Assembly (NCBI GenBank): GCA_965224415.1
Contig: CBDCZB010000001.1
Location: 1-64,000 of the forward strand
Reading direction: 5' to 3'
Source: DAOUJI01 sp965224415
GTDB taxonomy: Bacteria > Chloroflexota > Dehalococcoidia > Lucifugimonadales > JAGWBF01
Length of the DNA stretch: 64,000 nucleotides
Shown in pieces: positions 27,837 through 36,125 of the stretch (the first letter of the stretch is position 1; each line of letters begins with the position of its first letter). A program made the position numbers and the translations under genes. The notes beneath the pieces are model-generated. The model searched no databases. It saw only the letters and a list, made by a program, of their open reading frames with translations, and was not told where the DNA came from.

Positions 27837-28334
27837 TTAGTCGGACTGCCGCTCCATGTATTCCACCCAACTGCGATGATAGGCCAGGGCTTCCCTGGTG
27901 TCATGCAGGCGTTCGGCGACTAGGATGGCGATGTTGGACATCACCTGGTAGCCCATGGAGTGGTGGGAGTCCAACGCCGTCCTTAGCTGCGAGGCGTCGA
28001 TGGCGATGACCGTTGATGGTTCCGCGGCTATGGCCGTCAAGGTGCTCAGGTAAGGCGGCACCAGTGCCGACCAACCGAATGCTTCCCCGACTTCCACGCT
28101 GTGGACCGTAGTGGGACCGGTGGTGCTCCCGTCGGGCCTCTCCAGGTCCATCTGCAGCCCGACTCGGCCCGATTCCAGTACACAGAGGCGCTCCACAGGC
28201 TTGCCTTCGGTGAGTACGAATGAGTCAGGTTCCAGTTCCTTCCGAACGCACAGTTCCAACAGGTCCTTCATATCGGGGGCTGACACGCCGCTGAAGAGTT
28301 TGGTCGTGCGGAGGGATTCTTCAATGGTGGACAT
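27837..28334 (-). CDS. Cyclic-nucleotide-binding domain protein
   Basis: A 165-residue CRP/cNMP-binding-fold protein: 'TTKLFSGVSAPDMKDLLELCVRKELEPDSFVLTEGKPVERLCVLESGRVGLQM' is the beta-roll, and 'VEVGEAFGWSALVPPYLSTLTAIAAEPSTVIAIDASQL' the phosphate-binding cassette region. There is no C-terminal helix-turn-helix, so it is unlikely to bind DNA itself. The usual Arg of the cassette is replaced by Ser/Thr, so ligand may differ from cAMP. It is convergent with the Sec-peroxiredoxin. Confidence 0.85.
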   Translation of the reverse strand: MSTIEESLRTTKLFSGVSAPDMKDLLELCVRKELEPDSFVLTEGKPVERLCVLESGRVGLQMDLERPDGSTTGPTTVHSVEVGEAFGWSALVPPYLSTLTAIAAEPSTVIAIDASQLRTALDSHHSMGYQVMSNIAILVAERLHDTREALAYHRSWVEYMERQSD

Positions 28335-28493
28335 TATCTATTCACTTTCCAAGACATCTATGCTCTTATTATCAAACGTGGGCCTGCCCAAGTCAAAATC
28401 TCCCTGCGGCCTCCCCGAACCGATGCCAGAGGGCGAGTCTAGCTGGCCGCTCCGATTGAGACTGAATGGGCGCTAAGCTACAATTGGGAGGTT

Positions 28494-29336
28494 ATGAGCG
28501 CCAGAGGCAAGTTCAGGAAGGGCGACCAGGCCCTGCTCATCGACCGCAAGGACAGACGTTACCTGCTGACGCTTGACCACAACGGTGCTTTCCATAGCCA
28601 TGCGGGCATCCTTGAACACAGGGACATCATCGGCAAAGAGCAGGGGATATGGCTCAGGACCAGCATGGGCCATACGCTGCTGGCCGTGAAACCCACGCTG
28701 TCCGACCAGACGATGCACATGCCCAGGGGCAGCCAGGTCATATACCCCAAGGACCAGGGGATCATTCTGATGATGGCCGACATCTTCCCAGGTTCTGTTG
28801 TCGTGGAAGCGGGCATAGGCTCCGGGGCTTTGACCTCCGCCATGCTCAGGGCAGTCGGCTCCAAGGGCAGGGTGGTCACCTACGAAGTCCGGGAAGACAT
28901 GGTAAAGGGGGCCCTAAAGAACGTTCGGTCAATGGCCCCCAACCCGTCCCGGCACACGTTGAAAATGGGCGACATTTACGAGGGCATCGAGGAGACGGGA
29001 GTGGACAGGGTGGTCCTGGACGTGCCCGAGCCGTGGCGGGCGGTGGCCAACGCAGCATCCGCTCTGGCGGCCGGAGGAATCCTGTTGTGTTTCCTGCCTA
29101 CGATTCTCCAGGTGCATCGACTCTGTGAAGAGCTAGCCAACGACCCACGGTTCCAGTTGGTGGAGACTGTGGAGACCCTGATGAGGCCGTGGAACGTGTC
29201 AGGCCGCAGCGTACGGCCCGCCCACCGCATGGTGGCGCACTCCGGCTTCATCACCACCGCTCGCCTGTGTTCTCTAAAGCAGACCCGCCCAGCCGTCGTC
29301 GACGCCGAAACGGCCGGAAGCGGAGAGGAGGAGTAG
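28494..29336 (+). CDS. trmI: tRNA (adenine-58-N1)-methyltransferase, TrmI type
   Basis: A 280-residue SAM-dependent methyltransferase modifying A58 in the tRNA T-loop. The N-terminal beta domain ('FRKGDQALLIDRKDRRYLLTL') is followed by 'RGSQVIYPKDQGIILMMADIFPGSVVVEAGIGSGALTSAMLRAVG', where EAGIGSGALT is SAM motif I. 'DRVVLDVPEPWRAV' is motif IV and 'RPAHRMVAHSGFITTARL' the TrmI C-terminal signature. Spacing to the next gene is 2 bp, so they are co-expressed. Confidence 0.93.
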   Translation: MSARGKFRKGDQALLIDRKDRRYLLTLDHNGAFHSHAGILEHRDIIGKEQGIWLRTSMGHTLLAVKPTLSDQTMHMPRGSQVIYPKDQGIILMMADIFPGSVVVEAGIGSGALTSAMLRAVGSKGRVVTYEVREDMVKGALKNVRSMAPNPSRHTLKMGDIYEGIEETGVDRVVLDVPEPWRAVANAASALAAGGILLCFLPTILQVHRLCEELANDPRFQLVETVETLMRPWNVSGRSVRPAHRMVAHSGFITTARLCSLKQTRPAVVDAETAGSGEEE

Positions 29337-29338
29337 AC

Positions 29339-29911
29339 ATGACCGACATCAGTCGAGAGCAGACCCTTGGACTGCTGGAAGAGTTCGTTAAGACGGATAC
29401 TCTGATGAAGCACTTGCTGGGCGTGGAAGCTGCGATGAAAGCCTATGCAAGGAAGTACGGAGAGGACGAAGGCCGGTGGGGTCTGGCGGGACTGCTCCAC
29501 GATTTCGATTGGGAGTCGGTCCCCACGCCGGAAGACCACCCGTCCTACGGCGCCCGCATCCTGGAGGACAGAGGATACCCCGACGACATAATCCGGGCCG
29601 TCATGTCCCATGGCGACCACACCGGAGTCAAGCGCGAGTCTCTGATGGAACACGCCGTGTTCGCAGTCGACGAATTGTCCGGCTTTATCCGGGCCGTGGC
29701 CCTGGTCAGACCCAGCAAGAGCCTGGACGACGTCACGCCCAAGTCGGTGCGTAAGAAGATGAAGGACAAGGCCTTCGCCCGGGACGTGAACAGGGACGAC
29801 ATCCTGATGGGGGCCGAAGAGCTTGGAGTCGACCTGGACGAGCATATCGGGTTCGTCACCGAAGCCCTGAAACCGGTGGCGCCTGAACTGGGGCTGAACG
29901 CTGGCGGCTAG
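29339..29911 (+). CDS. HD-domain phosphohydrolase
   Basis: A 190-residue HD-superfamily protein. 'TDTLMKHLLGVEAAM' gives the first His, 'WGLAGLLHDFDWE' the HD pair, 'HPSYGARILEDRGYPDDIIRAVMSHGDHTG' the next His residues. These coordinate metals for hydrolysis of phosphate esters such as nucleotides; the substrate is unknown. It follows trmI by 2 bp and probably shares its transcript. Confidence 0.85.
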   Translation: MTDISREQTLGLLEEFVKTDTLMKHLLGVEAAMKAYARKYGEDEGRWGLAGLLHDFDWESVPTPEDHPSYGARILEDRGYPDDIIRAVMSHGDHTGVKRESLMEHAVFAVDELSGFIRAVALVRPSKSLDDVTPKSVRKKMKDKAFARDVNRDDILMGAEELGVDLDEHIGFVTEALKPVAPELGLNAGG

Positions 29912-30097
29912 TTGTCGTTCGGAGGGGCTGCCCGAAGTCTACGACCCCGACCTGAAGTTCCCCGCCCCGGACCCGGGCCCTTCCCTGGCAGGCTTCGGCC
30001 TGTGACACCGTCGGGGGCAGGCCAATCCTGAACGGACCGACTGCAACGGAGTATCTTGAAAGTCGCCGTCATGAACCGACTGCGCTAGCAACCCGCG

Positions 30098-30127
30098 TTG
30101 ACAGCAACTATTTGGCCCATATATAAT
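30098..30127 (+). promoter_or_regulatory. Consensus promoter of the thiamin-salvage operon
   Basis: TTGACA (30098-30103), 18-bp spacer, TATAAT (30122-30127): a perfect sigma70-type pair. The TPP riboswitch begins about 25 bp downstream. Confidence 0.88.
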
Positions 30128-30153
30128 CCGCGTCAAATCGAATCGACCTAGGC

Positions 30154-30245
30154 CGTAGGGGAGCTTGGAATTGCCAGGCTGAGAGGGCGACCGAGAATGC
30201 CGCCGACCCTTGCGAACCTGATCTGGGTAATGCCAGCGTAGGGAA
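30154..30245 (+). ncRNA. TPP riboswitch (THI element)
   Basis: The conserved THI-box elements are all present in order: GGGGAGC, CTGAGAGGGCGACC, GACCCTTGCGAACCTGATCT and GGGTAATGCCAGCGTAGGGA. It binds thiamin pyrophosphate and should switch off the downstream transport and salvage operon. The downstream hairpin is its likely expression platform. Confidence 0.97.
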
Positions 30246-30272
30246 TTGGCGCACCGCTTTTCCAGGTATTGT

Positions 30273-30311
30273 CAGGCCGCCGTTCCTTAAAGAAGGCGGC
30301 CTGATTCTTTT
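30273..30311 (+). terminator. Rho-independent terminator/expression platform of TPP riboswitch
   Basis: CAGGCCGCC pairs with GGCGGCCTG across a 13-nt loop and is followed by ATTCTTTT. It ends on the TTG start of thiZ. The 3' arm contains the only purine-rich sequence (AAGGCGG) that could act as the ribosome site, so both termination and translation could be affected. Confidence 0.85.
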
Positions 30312-31125
30312 GAGCACAACCACCGATACAACCAAACTCCGTCTCAGGGGGATACGTCATTCGTTCTTGACGAACGGCGCCCCTACGCCCGTTCTGGACG
30401 GAATCGACCTCCACGTCTCTGAGGGCGAGCTCGTCAGCGTCATCGGGCCCTCAGGATGCGGCAAAAGCACCCTGCTTAACATCATCGCCGGGCTGCAGGC
30501 CCCGGATTCGGGAGCCGTATACGTGGATGGAGTTGCCACTGACAACCGCCTGGCACTGGCCGGATACATGCACCAGGAAGACCTCCTCATGCCCTGGAGG
30601 ACGGTACTGGACAACACCATTCTCGGCCTGGAAGTGCAGGGAGTTCCCCGCAAGGGAGCCCGGGCCAAAGCACTGGTTCATTTCGACGCCTTCGGTCTGT
30701 CAGGATACGAAAAGCAGTGGCCCCATGCCTTGTCCGGCGGGATGAGGCAACGGGCCGCACTTCTCAGGACTGTGCTAATGGAGCGGGACATCATCCTGCT
30801 GGACGAACCCTTCGGCGCTCTGGACGCCCTGACCAGGTCCCAAATGCAGCAATGGTTGATGGAGCTGTGGGACTCCCTAAACAAGACCATTTTGCTGGTC
30901 ACCCACGACATAGAGGAGGCCCTGCTCCTCTCCGACCGCATATACGTTCTCAGCTCGCGGCCGGCTCTGGTGAAGACCGTGGTCGACGTGGACCTGCCCA
31001 GGCCCCGTCAGTACGACATGATTGCGGACGAGCGGTTCATGGCCCTGAGGCAGAGCATCATCGCAGACCTGCACCAAGAAAACGAGGCAACGGCGCCGTC
31101 CCCCGGAGATGCAGCATGGCGCTGA
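30310..31125 (+). CDS. thiZ: ABC transporter ATP-binding protein, thiamin-pyrimidine uptake (ThiZ-like)
   Basis: A 271-residue ABC ATPase of the nitrate/sulfonate/taurine/pyrimidine class. Walker A 'GPSGCGKST', Q-loop 'MHQEDLLMPW', signature 'LSGGMRQRAALLRTVL', Walker B 'DIILLDEPFGALD', H-loop 'VTHDIEEAL'. TTG 30310 is the only start that keeps the N-terminal strand, and it sits at the riboswitch terminator. The permease and binding protein that follow, with TenA and ThiD, point to uptake of a thiamin pyrimidine such as formylaminopyrimidine. Confidence 0.88.
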   Translation: MSTTTDTTKLRLRGIRHSFLTNGAPTPVLDGIDLHVSEGELVSVIGPSGCGKSTLLNIIAGLQAPDSGAVYVDGVATDNRLALAGYMHQEDLLMPWRTVLDNTILGLEVQGVPRKGARAKALVHFDAFGLSGYEKQWPHALSGGMRQRAALLRTVLMERDIILLDEPFGALDALTRSQMQQWLMELWDSLNKTILLVTHDIEEALLLSDRIYVLSSRPALVKTVVDVDLPRPRQYDMIADERFMALRQSIIADLHQENEATAPSPGDAAWR

Positions 31126-31949
31126 CGGACGACCGGATGCCCTCCGTCGGCGACCGGCTGGAGACGCCGCGTCAAAAGAAGCCGACGGTTAACCCGGGCC
31201 TCATCAGGTGGGCGGCGGCGGCGCTGGTCATCGCGGCCGTGTTGGGCGCCTGGGAAGCGACAGTCTCGTTGAAGGACATCCCCGCATGGAAGGCCCCGGC
31301 CCCGTCGGGGATTGGCCGGGAGCTGTGGGAGAGCCGGGGACTGCTGGCAGGCCACACCTGGGTAACCTTCAAGGAGGTCCTGGCCGGTTTCGGCATAGCT
31401 TTCGGCGCCGGAGTCATCACGGCGTCATTGATAGCCTGGTCCAGGACCCTCCGGCTAGTCCTGTATCCTCCGGTGGTGGCGTCCGCAACCATCCCTTGGA
31501 TAGTCGTAGCCCCGCTGCTTCTTATCTGGGTGGGCTATGGGATGCAGCACAAGGTGATAGTCGTGGCCCTCATCTCCTTCTTCCCGATAGTAGTGAACAC
31601 GGTTGACGGGCTGGGATCGGCCAACCCGGGGATGGTAAACCTGCTGCGGTCCATGGGTGCCAACCGCTGGCAGATATTCAGGAAAGTGCAGGCGCCGGGC
31701 AGCTTGCCCTCGGTCTTCACTGGCGTCCGCATAGGAGTGACAGTGGCCGTAATAGGGGCTGTCGTGGGCGAGTGGGTGGGGTCCAGCGAGGGCCTGGGCT
31801 ACCTGGCCCTCCGGTCCAAGTCCCAGTTCCTCAGCGATAGGGTCTACGCATCCATTTTCCTGCTGAGCGCGATGGGAATAGGGCTTTTCCTGCTGGCCAG
31901 GGTCGTAGAACGGCTGGCGCTGCCGTGGCGTTATGACCGAAATAGGTGA
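31116..31949 (+). CDS. thiX: ABC transporter permease (ThiX-like)
   Basis: A 277-residue inner-membrane permease with about six helices. The EAA loop reads 'NLLRSMGANRWQIFRKVQAPGSLPSVFTGVRIGVTVAVIGAVVGEWVG'. It starts at ATG 31116, overlapping thiZ by 10 bp, indicating translational coupling. It forms the channel for the pyrimidine precursor with ThiZ and the lipoprotein ThiY. Confidence 0.88.
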   Translation: MALTDDRMPSVGDRLETPRQKKPTVNPGLIRWAAAALVIAAVLGAWEATVSLKDIPAWKAPAPSGIGRELWESRGLLAGHTWVTFKEVLAGFGIAFGAGVITASLIAWSRTLRLVLYPPVVASATIPWIVVAPLLLIWVGYGMQHKVIVVALISFFPIVVNTVDGLGSANPGMVNLLRSMGANRWQIFRKVQAPGSLPSVFTGVRIGVTVAVIGAVVGEWVGSSEGLGYLALRSKSQFLSDRVYASIFLLSAMGIGLFLLARVVERLALPWRYDRNR

Positions 31950-31989
31950 GATTCCTCGGCACCCAAATAAACACATAAGGAGACAACCA

Positions 31990-32988
31990 GTGCGCTTGAT
32001 GAGATTCCGAACCATTTTTTCGTTGCTTGCGGCTCTTTCTATACTCACGGTCCTGGTTGCAGCCTGTGGGGAAGATGAACCGGACAAGGTAAGGCTGGCT
32101 TTGGACTGGTACCCCAACGCCAATCACGCCGGGTTGTACATCGCCCAGGAAAAGGGTTACTTCGCCGACGAGGGTCTTGAGGTGGACATGTACACCCCGT
32201 CGGACCCATCCACGGTCAACCAAACGGTTGCCGCCGGCGCAGACGACTTCGGAATCAACTACCAGCCCGACGTGCTGTTGGCCCGCGCACAAGGCGTTCC
32301 TGTAGTGTCGGTCATTGGACTAGTGCAGCATCCCCTGAACTCGGTGCAGGTCCTCACGGCTTCAGGAATTACCCGCCCCAGTGACTTGAAGGGCAAGCGT
32401 ATCGGATATCCCGGCATTCCCACGAACGAGCCCTTGCTGGACACCATGCTCAAACACGACGGCGTGGAAGGCGGGCTGGCAGAGGTGGAGCTGGTCAACG
32501 TGGGCTTCAACCTGGCGGAGGCCCTTATCTCAGGGAACGTGGACGCATGCGTAGGCTGCTACTTCAGCCATGAGTCCATACTCATGGAGAACCAAGGCTT
32601 CCCCGTCACTGTGCTGAAGATGAACGAGTGGGGAGTTCCCGACTACTACGAGCTGGTTGTGGTCGTCAGTGAAGAGACTCTTGCTGACAAGTCCGACTTA
32701 GTGCAAAGGTTCGTTCGAGCCGTGGTCAAGGGCTACGATGAGGCCGCCACCGATCCCGAAGCCGCCGTAAACTTGCTGCTGGAATTCACAGAGGACGAGG
32801 TGGACGAGGCCATAGAGCGGCCCGGCATAAAGGTGATAGCTCCCCTCTGGAAGGGCGCGGACCCAGTGGGCTGGCAGACCCAGGAGAAGTGGCAGAACTT
32901 CGCCACGTGGATGCTGGAAAACGGCCTGCTCGAACAGCCCCTCGACGCCGGAAAGGCCTACACCAACGAGTTCGTCGAGAACCGGTAA
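31990..32988 (+). CDS. thiY: Substrate-binding lipoprotein (ThiY/NMT1-THI5-like)
   Basis: A 332-residue NMT1/THI5-type binding protein. The lipobox 'LVAACG' follows a hydrophobic signal, so it is a membrane-anchored lipoprotein. 'RLALDWYPNANHAGLYIAQEKGYFADEGLEVDM' is the ThiY hallmark for binding hydroxymethyl- or formylamino-pyrimidine. GTG 31990 is chosen because AAGGAGA lies 5 bp upstream; a longer in-frame start at 31933 would mask the signal peptide. Confidence 0.9.
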   Translation: MRLMRFRTIFSLLAALSILTVLVAACGEDEPDKVRLALDWYPNANHAGLYIAQEKGYFADEGLEVDMYTPSDPSTVNQTVAAGADDFGINYQPDVLLARAQGVPVVSVIGLVQHPLNSVQVLTASGITRPSDLKGKRIGYPGIPTNEPLLDTMLKHDGVEGGLAEVELVNVGFNLAEALISGNVDACVGCYFSHESILMENQGFPVTVLKMNEWGVPDYYELVVVVSEETLADKSDLVQRFVRAVVKGYDEAATDPEAAVNLLLEFTEDEVDEAIERPGIKVIAPLWKGADPVGWQTQEKWQNFATWMLENGLLEQPLDAGKAYTNEFVENR

Positions 32989-33003
32989 CGGCAGGAAGTA
33001 GAT

Positions 33004-33660
33004 ATGAGCCTCAGCAGCGAGCTAAAAGAGAGCGTCGGCGACCTTTGGGACAAGACGGTCAGCCATCCCTTCGTGAAGGAGTTGGGGGACGGCAGCCTGC
33101 CGGAAGAGGTCTTCGACATCTACTTCAAACAGGACCACATATTTCTCAAGGATTGGATCGCCCTCATGGCAGCAGGAGTCATGAAAGCCCCCGATTTCCC
33201 CCACGCAAGGCCACTGGCCTCGTTTATCCACTTGGCCCTCGGAGGTGAGGAGGGCCTCTTCCAAGACTACTTCCGGGAGCGCGGCCTCTCCGAGGAGCAG
33301 GTCAGGTATCTCCGGCCCATGCCCACAACCATGGCCTACGGCGGCTTTCTGAGGCGAATAGCGTACGAAGGTTCCTTCCACGACATAGTCACTGTGCTCC
33401 TGGGCATCGAGTGGCCCTACCTGGAGTGGGGCAAGCGTCTCGAGTCCCAGGGAGCTAAGCCCGGCAACAAGTATTACCAGACCTGGATAGACCTCCACGC
33501 TGCACAGGAACTGGACGATTTCGTGTCCTGGATGCGCGAAGTGTTGGACGGCTCCACAGTGGGGCATCCCGCCAGGCTCAAGTCCCTGTTCCTCAGCGCC
33601 ATGCGTTACGAGTACATGTTCTGGGAGATGGCGTACAGGGGCGAGACGTGGCCGGTGTAG
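33004..33660 (+). CDS. tenA: TenA-family aminopyrimidine hydrolase (Cys-less, TenA_E-like)
   Basis: A 218-residue all-helical TenA protein that removes the amino group from thiamin-derived aminopyrimidines. 'WDKTVSHPFVKELGDGSLPEEVFDIYFKQDHIFLKDW' is the family N-terminus. No cysteine is present anywhere, so it is the TenA_E type rather than the Cys-dependent TenA_C. Placed between ThiXYZ and ThiD, it would turn the imported pyrimidine into HMP. Confidence 0.9.
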   Translation: MSLSSELKESVGDLWDKTVSHPFVKELGDGSLPEEVFDIYFKQDHIFLKDWIALMAAGVMKAPDFPHARPLASFIHLALGGEEGLFQDYFRERGLSEEQVRYLRPMPTTMAYGGFLRRIAYEGSFHDIVTVLLGIEWPYLEWGKRLESQGAKPGNKYYQTWIDLHAAQELDDFVSWMREVLDGSTVGHPARLKSLFLSAMRYEYMFWEMAYRGETWPV

Positions 33661-34463
33661 GCTCTTCGTCCATACCCAAGGCTATGACCATTGCCGGTTC
33701 CGATTCCGGGGGCGGAGCCGGCATCCAAGCCGACCTCAAGACCTTTGCCGCCTTCGGAGTGTTTGGGACTTCGGTGATTACAGCCGTCACGGCCCAGAAC
33801 ACCGTCGGAGTGACGGGAGTGCACGAGATTCCGGTTGACCTGATTGTGGCGCAGATTCACTCGGTCTTGGACGACATTGGCGCCGACGCGGTGAAGACAG
33901 GGATGCTCTCATCGACTCAAGCTATAGAGGTCGTGTCGGAAGAGATGGCGCGACGGAGCGTCGAACGCCTAGTGGTGGACCCGGTCATGGTCGCCAAGAG
34001 CGGTGACCGTCTGCTTAGGCAGGACGCCGTAAGTGCCCTCCGCACAAAGCTTATCCCTCTGGCCACAGTGGTCACGCCGAACATACCCGAGGCTGAGACT
34101 GTAGCAGGCATGAAAATCAACACCGAGGAGGAGGCTCGTGAAGCGGCCAGGAAGATAGTGGGAATGGGCGCCATGTCGGTGGTGGTCAAGGGCGGCCATC
34201 TGGACGGCCCGCCGGTTGACCTGCTCTACGACGGGCGAGACTTCATCGTGTTTCCAGGAGAGCGCATCGACACGCGGAACACCCACGGCACGGGCTGCAC
34301 CTTCGCCTCGGCCATAGCCGCCGGGCTGGCCAAGGAAAAGTCCCTTACCGAGGCCATAGCCGACGCCAAGGAGTACGTGACGGAGGCCATCCGCCACGCC
34401 GACTTAATGGGGCAAGTGGGGCAGGGACACGGCCCCCTGAACCACTTCTGGCGGTTGGGATGA
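33648..34463 (+). CDS. thiD: Hydroxymethylpyrimidine/phosphomethylpyrimidine kinase
   Basis: A 271-residue ribokinase-fold kinase that makes HMP-PP. 'MTIAGSDSGGGAGIQADLKTFAAFG' is the ThiD signature; 'NTHGTGCTFASAIAA' holds the anion hole and catalytic Cys/Asp region. GTG 33648 overlaps tenA by 13 bp; ATG 33684 would start exactly at MTIAGSD. Last step of the salvage route encoded by this operon. Confidence 0.94.
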   Translation: MAGVGSSSIPKAMTIAGSDSGGGAGIQADLKTFAAFGVFGTSVITAVTAQNTVGVTGVHEIPVDLIVAQIHSVLDDIGADAVKTGMLSSTQAIEVVSEEMARRSVERLVVDPVMVAKSGDRLLRQDAVSALRTKLIPLATVVTPNIPEAETVAGMKINTEEEAREAARKIVGMGAMSVVVKGGHLDGPPVDLLYDGRDFIVFPGERIDTRNTHGTGCTFASAIAAGLAKEKSLTEAIADAKEYVTEAIRHADLMGQVGQGHGPLNHFWRLG

Positions 34464-34486
34464 TAGAATGGATTGGAAGGCTTCTC

Positions 34487-34843
34487 ATGGGTACTTTCCA
34501 CCACACGATCACCGTCAGCCCTAAAGACGGTTCACAACGTCTCGATTTGGATGCGCTTGTAGACACGGTCAGTACGTATACGATGATTCCAGCGCCGGAG
34601 CTCGAAGCCTTGGGCGTCATTCCGGAGTGGACCAGCGTTTTCGAGTTGGCCGACGGCAGCCGATCAGAGTATCGACTGGCGGAATTGCAGGTCAGCATCA
34701 ACGGAGAGTCCCGGACCACAATATGCATCTTCGGAGATCAGGGTTCCACACCTCTTTTGGGTGCATACACGTTGGAGGGCTTCGGGCTGGCCGCCGATCC
34801 GGTCAACGGAAAGCTCACACCAGCCAGGTTGTATCTAGTCTAG
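34487..34843 (+). CDS. Retropepsin-like aspartyl protease-fold protein with altered DTG motif
   Basis: A 118-residue protein with a single retropepsin-like fold. 'LDALVDTVSTYTMIPAPELEALGV' aligns with the family pattern (V-D-T-G-A-T/S-x-T-x-[IL]-P) but has DTV in place of DTG. 'FELADGSRSEYRLAELQVSING' and 'LLGAYTLEGFGLAADP' are the later strands. The missing Gly makes protease activity doubtful. ATG 34487 has GGAAGG upstream; ATG 34460 overlaps the thiD stop. It may be a passenger of the thi operon. Confidence 0.72.
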   Translation: MGTFHHTITVSPKDGSQRLDLDALVDTVSTYTMIPAPELEALGVIPEWTSVFELADGSRSEYRLAELQVSINGESRTTICIFGDQGSTPLLGAYTLEGFGLAADPVNGKLTPARLYLV

Positions 34844-34912
34844 GCGCCGCCCGCTTTTTGAACGTTGGGGACCTGAGTTCATATCTCTTCACATAACCAC
34901 GTTACGCTACCG

Positions 34913-35899
34913 TCACCGCCCCTCGGAGACCTCGGGGTTGAAGCAGTGGACCAGGGGCCGGTCGTTTAGCCCGGCCAGCAGGTTGCGGGCGGCCAGCATT
35001 CCCATAGCTTGTCTGGCGCCGGTTGAGGAGCTGCCTATGTGGGGAGTGATGACTACGTTGTCCAGGCCGAGCAGCGGATCGTCGGACGGGATGGGCTCCG
35101 GGTCGGTGACATCCAAGCCAGCGCCCGCAATTCGGCCCTGCCTCAGTGCTTCATACAACGCTTTGGAGTCAACCACCGGACCGCGGGCGGTGTTGACCAG
35201 GATAGCGGTGGGTTTCATGGCCATGAGCTCCTCCGCTCCAATCAGCCCCCGGGTCTCCGGGGTCAGCGCCACGTGCAAGGAGATGAAGTCCGACTCCCGG
35301 AGCAGTGAGGTCATGTCAGCATACTCCAGCCCGTGTTCACGTTCCGCATCGGTCTTGCGGGAACGGGCGCTGTACAACACCTTCATATCGAACCCACGGG
35401 CCCGCTTGGCCATCTCCAGACCTATTTGACCCAGCCCGACGATGCCCATCGTAGCCCCGCCCACGTCGGCGCCCAACCACCACATGGGGTGGAAAGCCAG
35501 CTTCCAATTGCCCTGCCTGACCCACTGGTCCGTCTCCGCTACACGCCTGGCCGCGGCAAGCAAAAGGGCGAACGCGAGGTCCGCAGTCGCTCTCGCCAAT
35601 ACTCCCGGAGTGTAGCCCAACGGTATTCCCCGCGCTGTCAGAGCGGCCACGTCAATGTTGTCCACGCCGACGGCCATCTGGCTGACGACCTTGAGCTGGC
35701 GACACTCGTCCAACAAGTCCCGGTCCACCCGGTCCATAATGGTGGTCACCAGACCTTGGGCGTTAGCCGCCCGACGCTTGAGTTCATCGGGCGGGGGCGG
35801 AGTCTCCAGAGGCCAAACCTCCATGTCCGTCTCGGCTCCAATGGCGTCCAGAGCCTTCTGTCCTATGTGCCTGGTGACGAATACCTTGGGGCGTGGCAT
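34913..35899 (-). CDS. D-2-hydroxyacid dehydrogenase (glyoxylate/hydroxypyruvate reductase-like)
   Basis: A 328-residue NAD(P)-dependent dehydrogenase. 'GGATMGIVGLGQIGLEMAKRARGFDMKVLYSAR' is the Rossmann motif; 'VNTARGPVVDSKALYEAL' carries the catalytic Arg region, 'DVTDPEPIPSDDPLL' the Glu and 'NVVITPHIGSSST' the His. The family reduces glyoxylate or hydroxypyruvate or oxidises D-glycerate. ATG 35899 has AAGGAGG upstream. Confidence 0.93.
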   Translation of the reverse strand: MPRPKVFVTRHIGQKALDAIGAETDMEVWPLETPPPPDELKRRAANAQGLVTTIMDRVDRDLLDECRQLKVVSQMAVGVDNIDVAALTARGIPLGYTPGVLARATADLAFALLLAAARRVAETDQWVRQGNWKLAFHPMWWLGADVGGATMGIVGLGQIGLEMAKRARGFDMKVLYSARSRKTDAEREHGLEYADMTSLLRESDFISLHVALTPETRGLIGAEELMAMKPTAILVNTARGPVVDSKALYEALRQGRIAGAGLDVTDPEPIPSDDPLLGLDNVVITPHIGSSSTGARQAMGMLAARNLLAGLNDRPLVHCFNPEVSEGR

Positions 35900-36125
35900 G
35901 TCTCCGCCTCCTTAGGAAGCCCGTTGAACTTCCTGCATGTTGGGGCTTGTCCTGATAGAGCCTATTTTACAGCAGCGGCTTCCCATGTTTCAGAGTCCCG
36001 GCGCATCCTTGAACCAAGTGGCAACCTGTGCGGGACGCTCCTAACGAGAACACCCTCCTGACATCTTGCGCCCATTGGTTTAGACACGAGTGCGACACCA
36101 ACGAACACCACGCGCACGCTCACTA

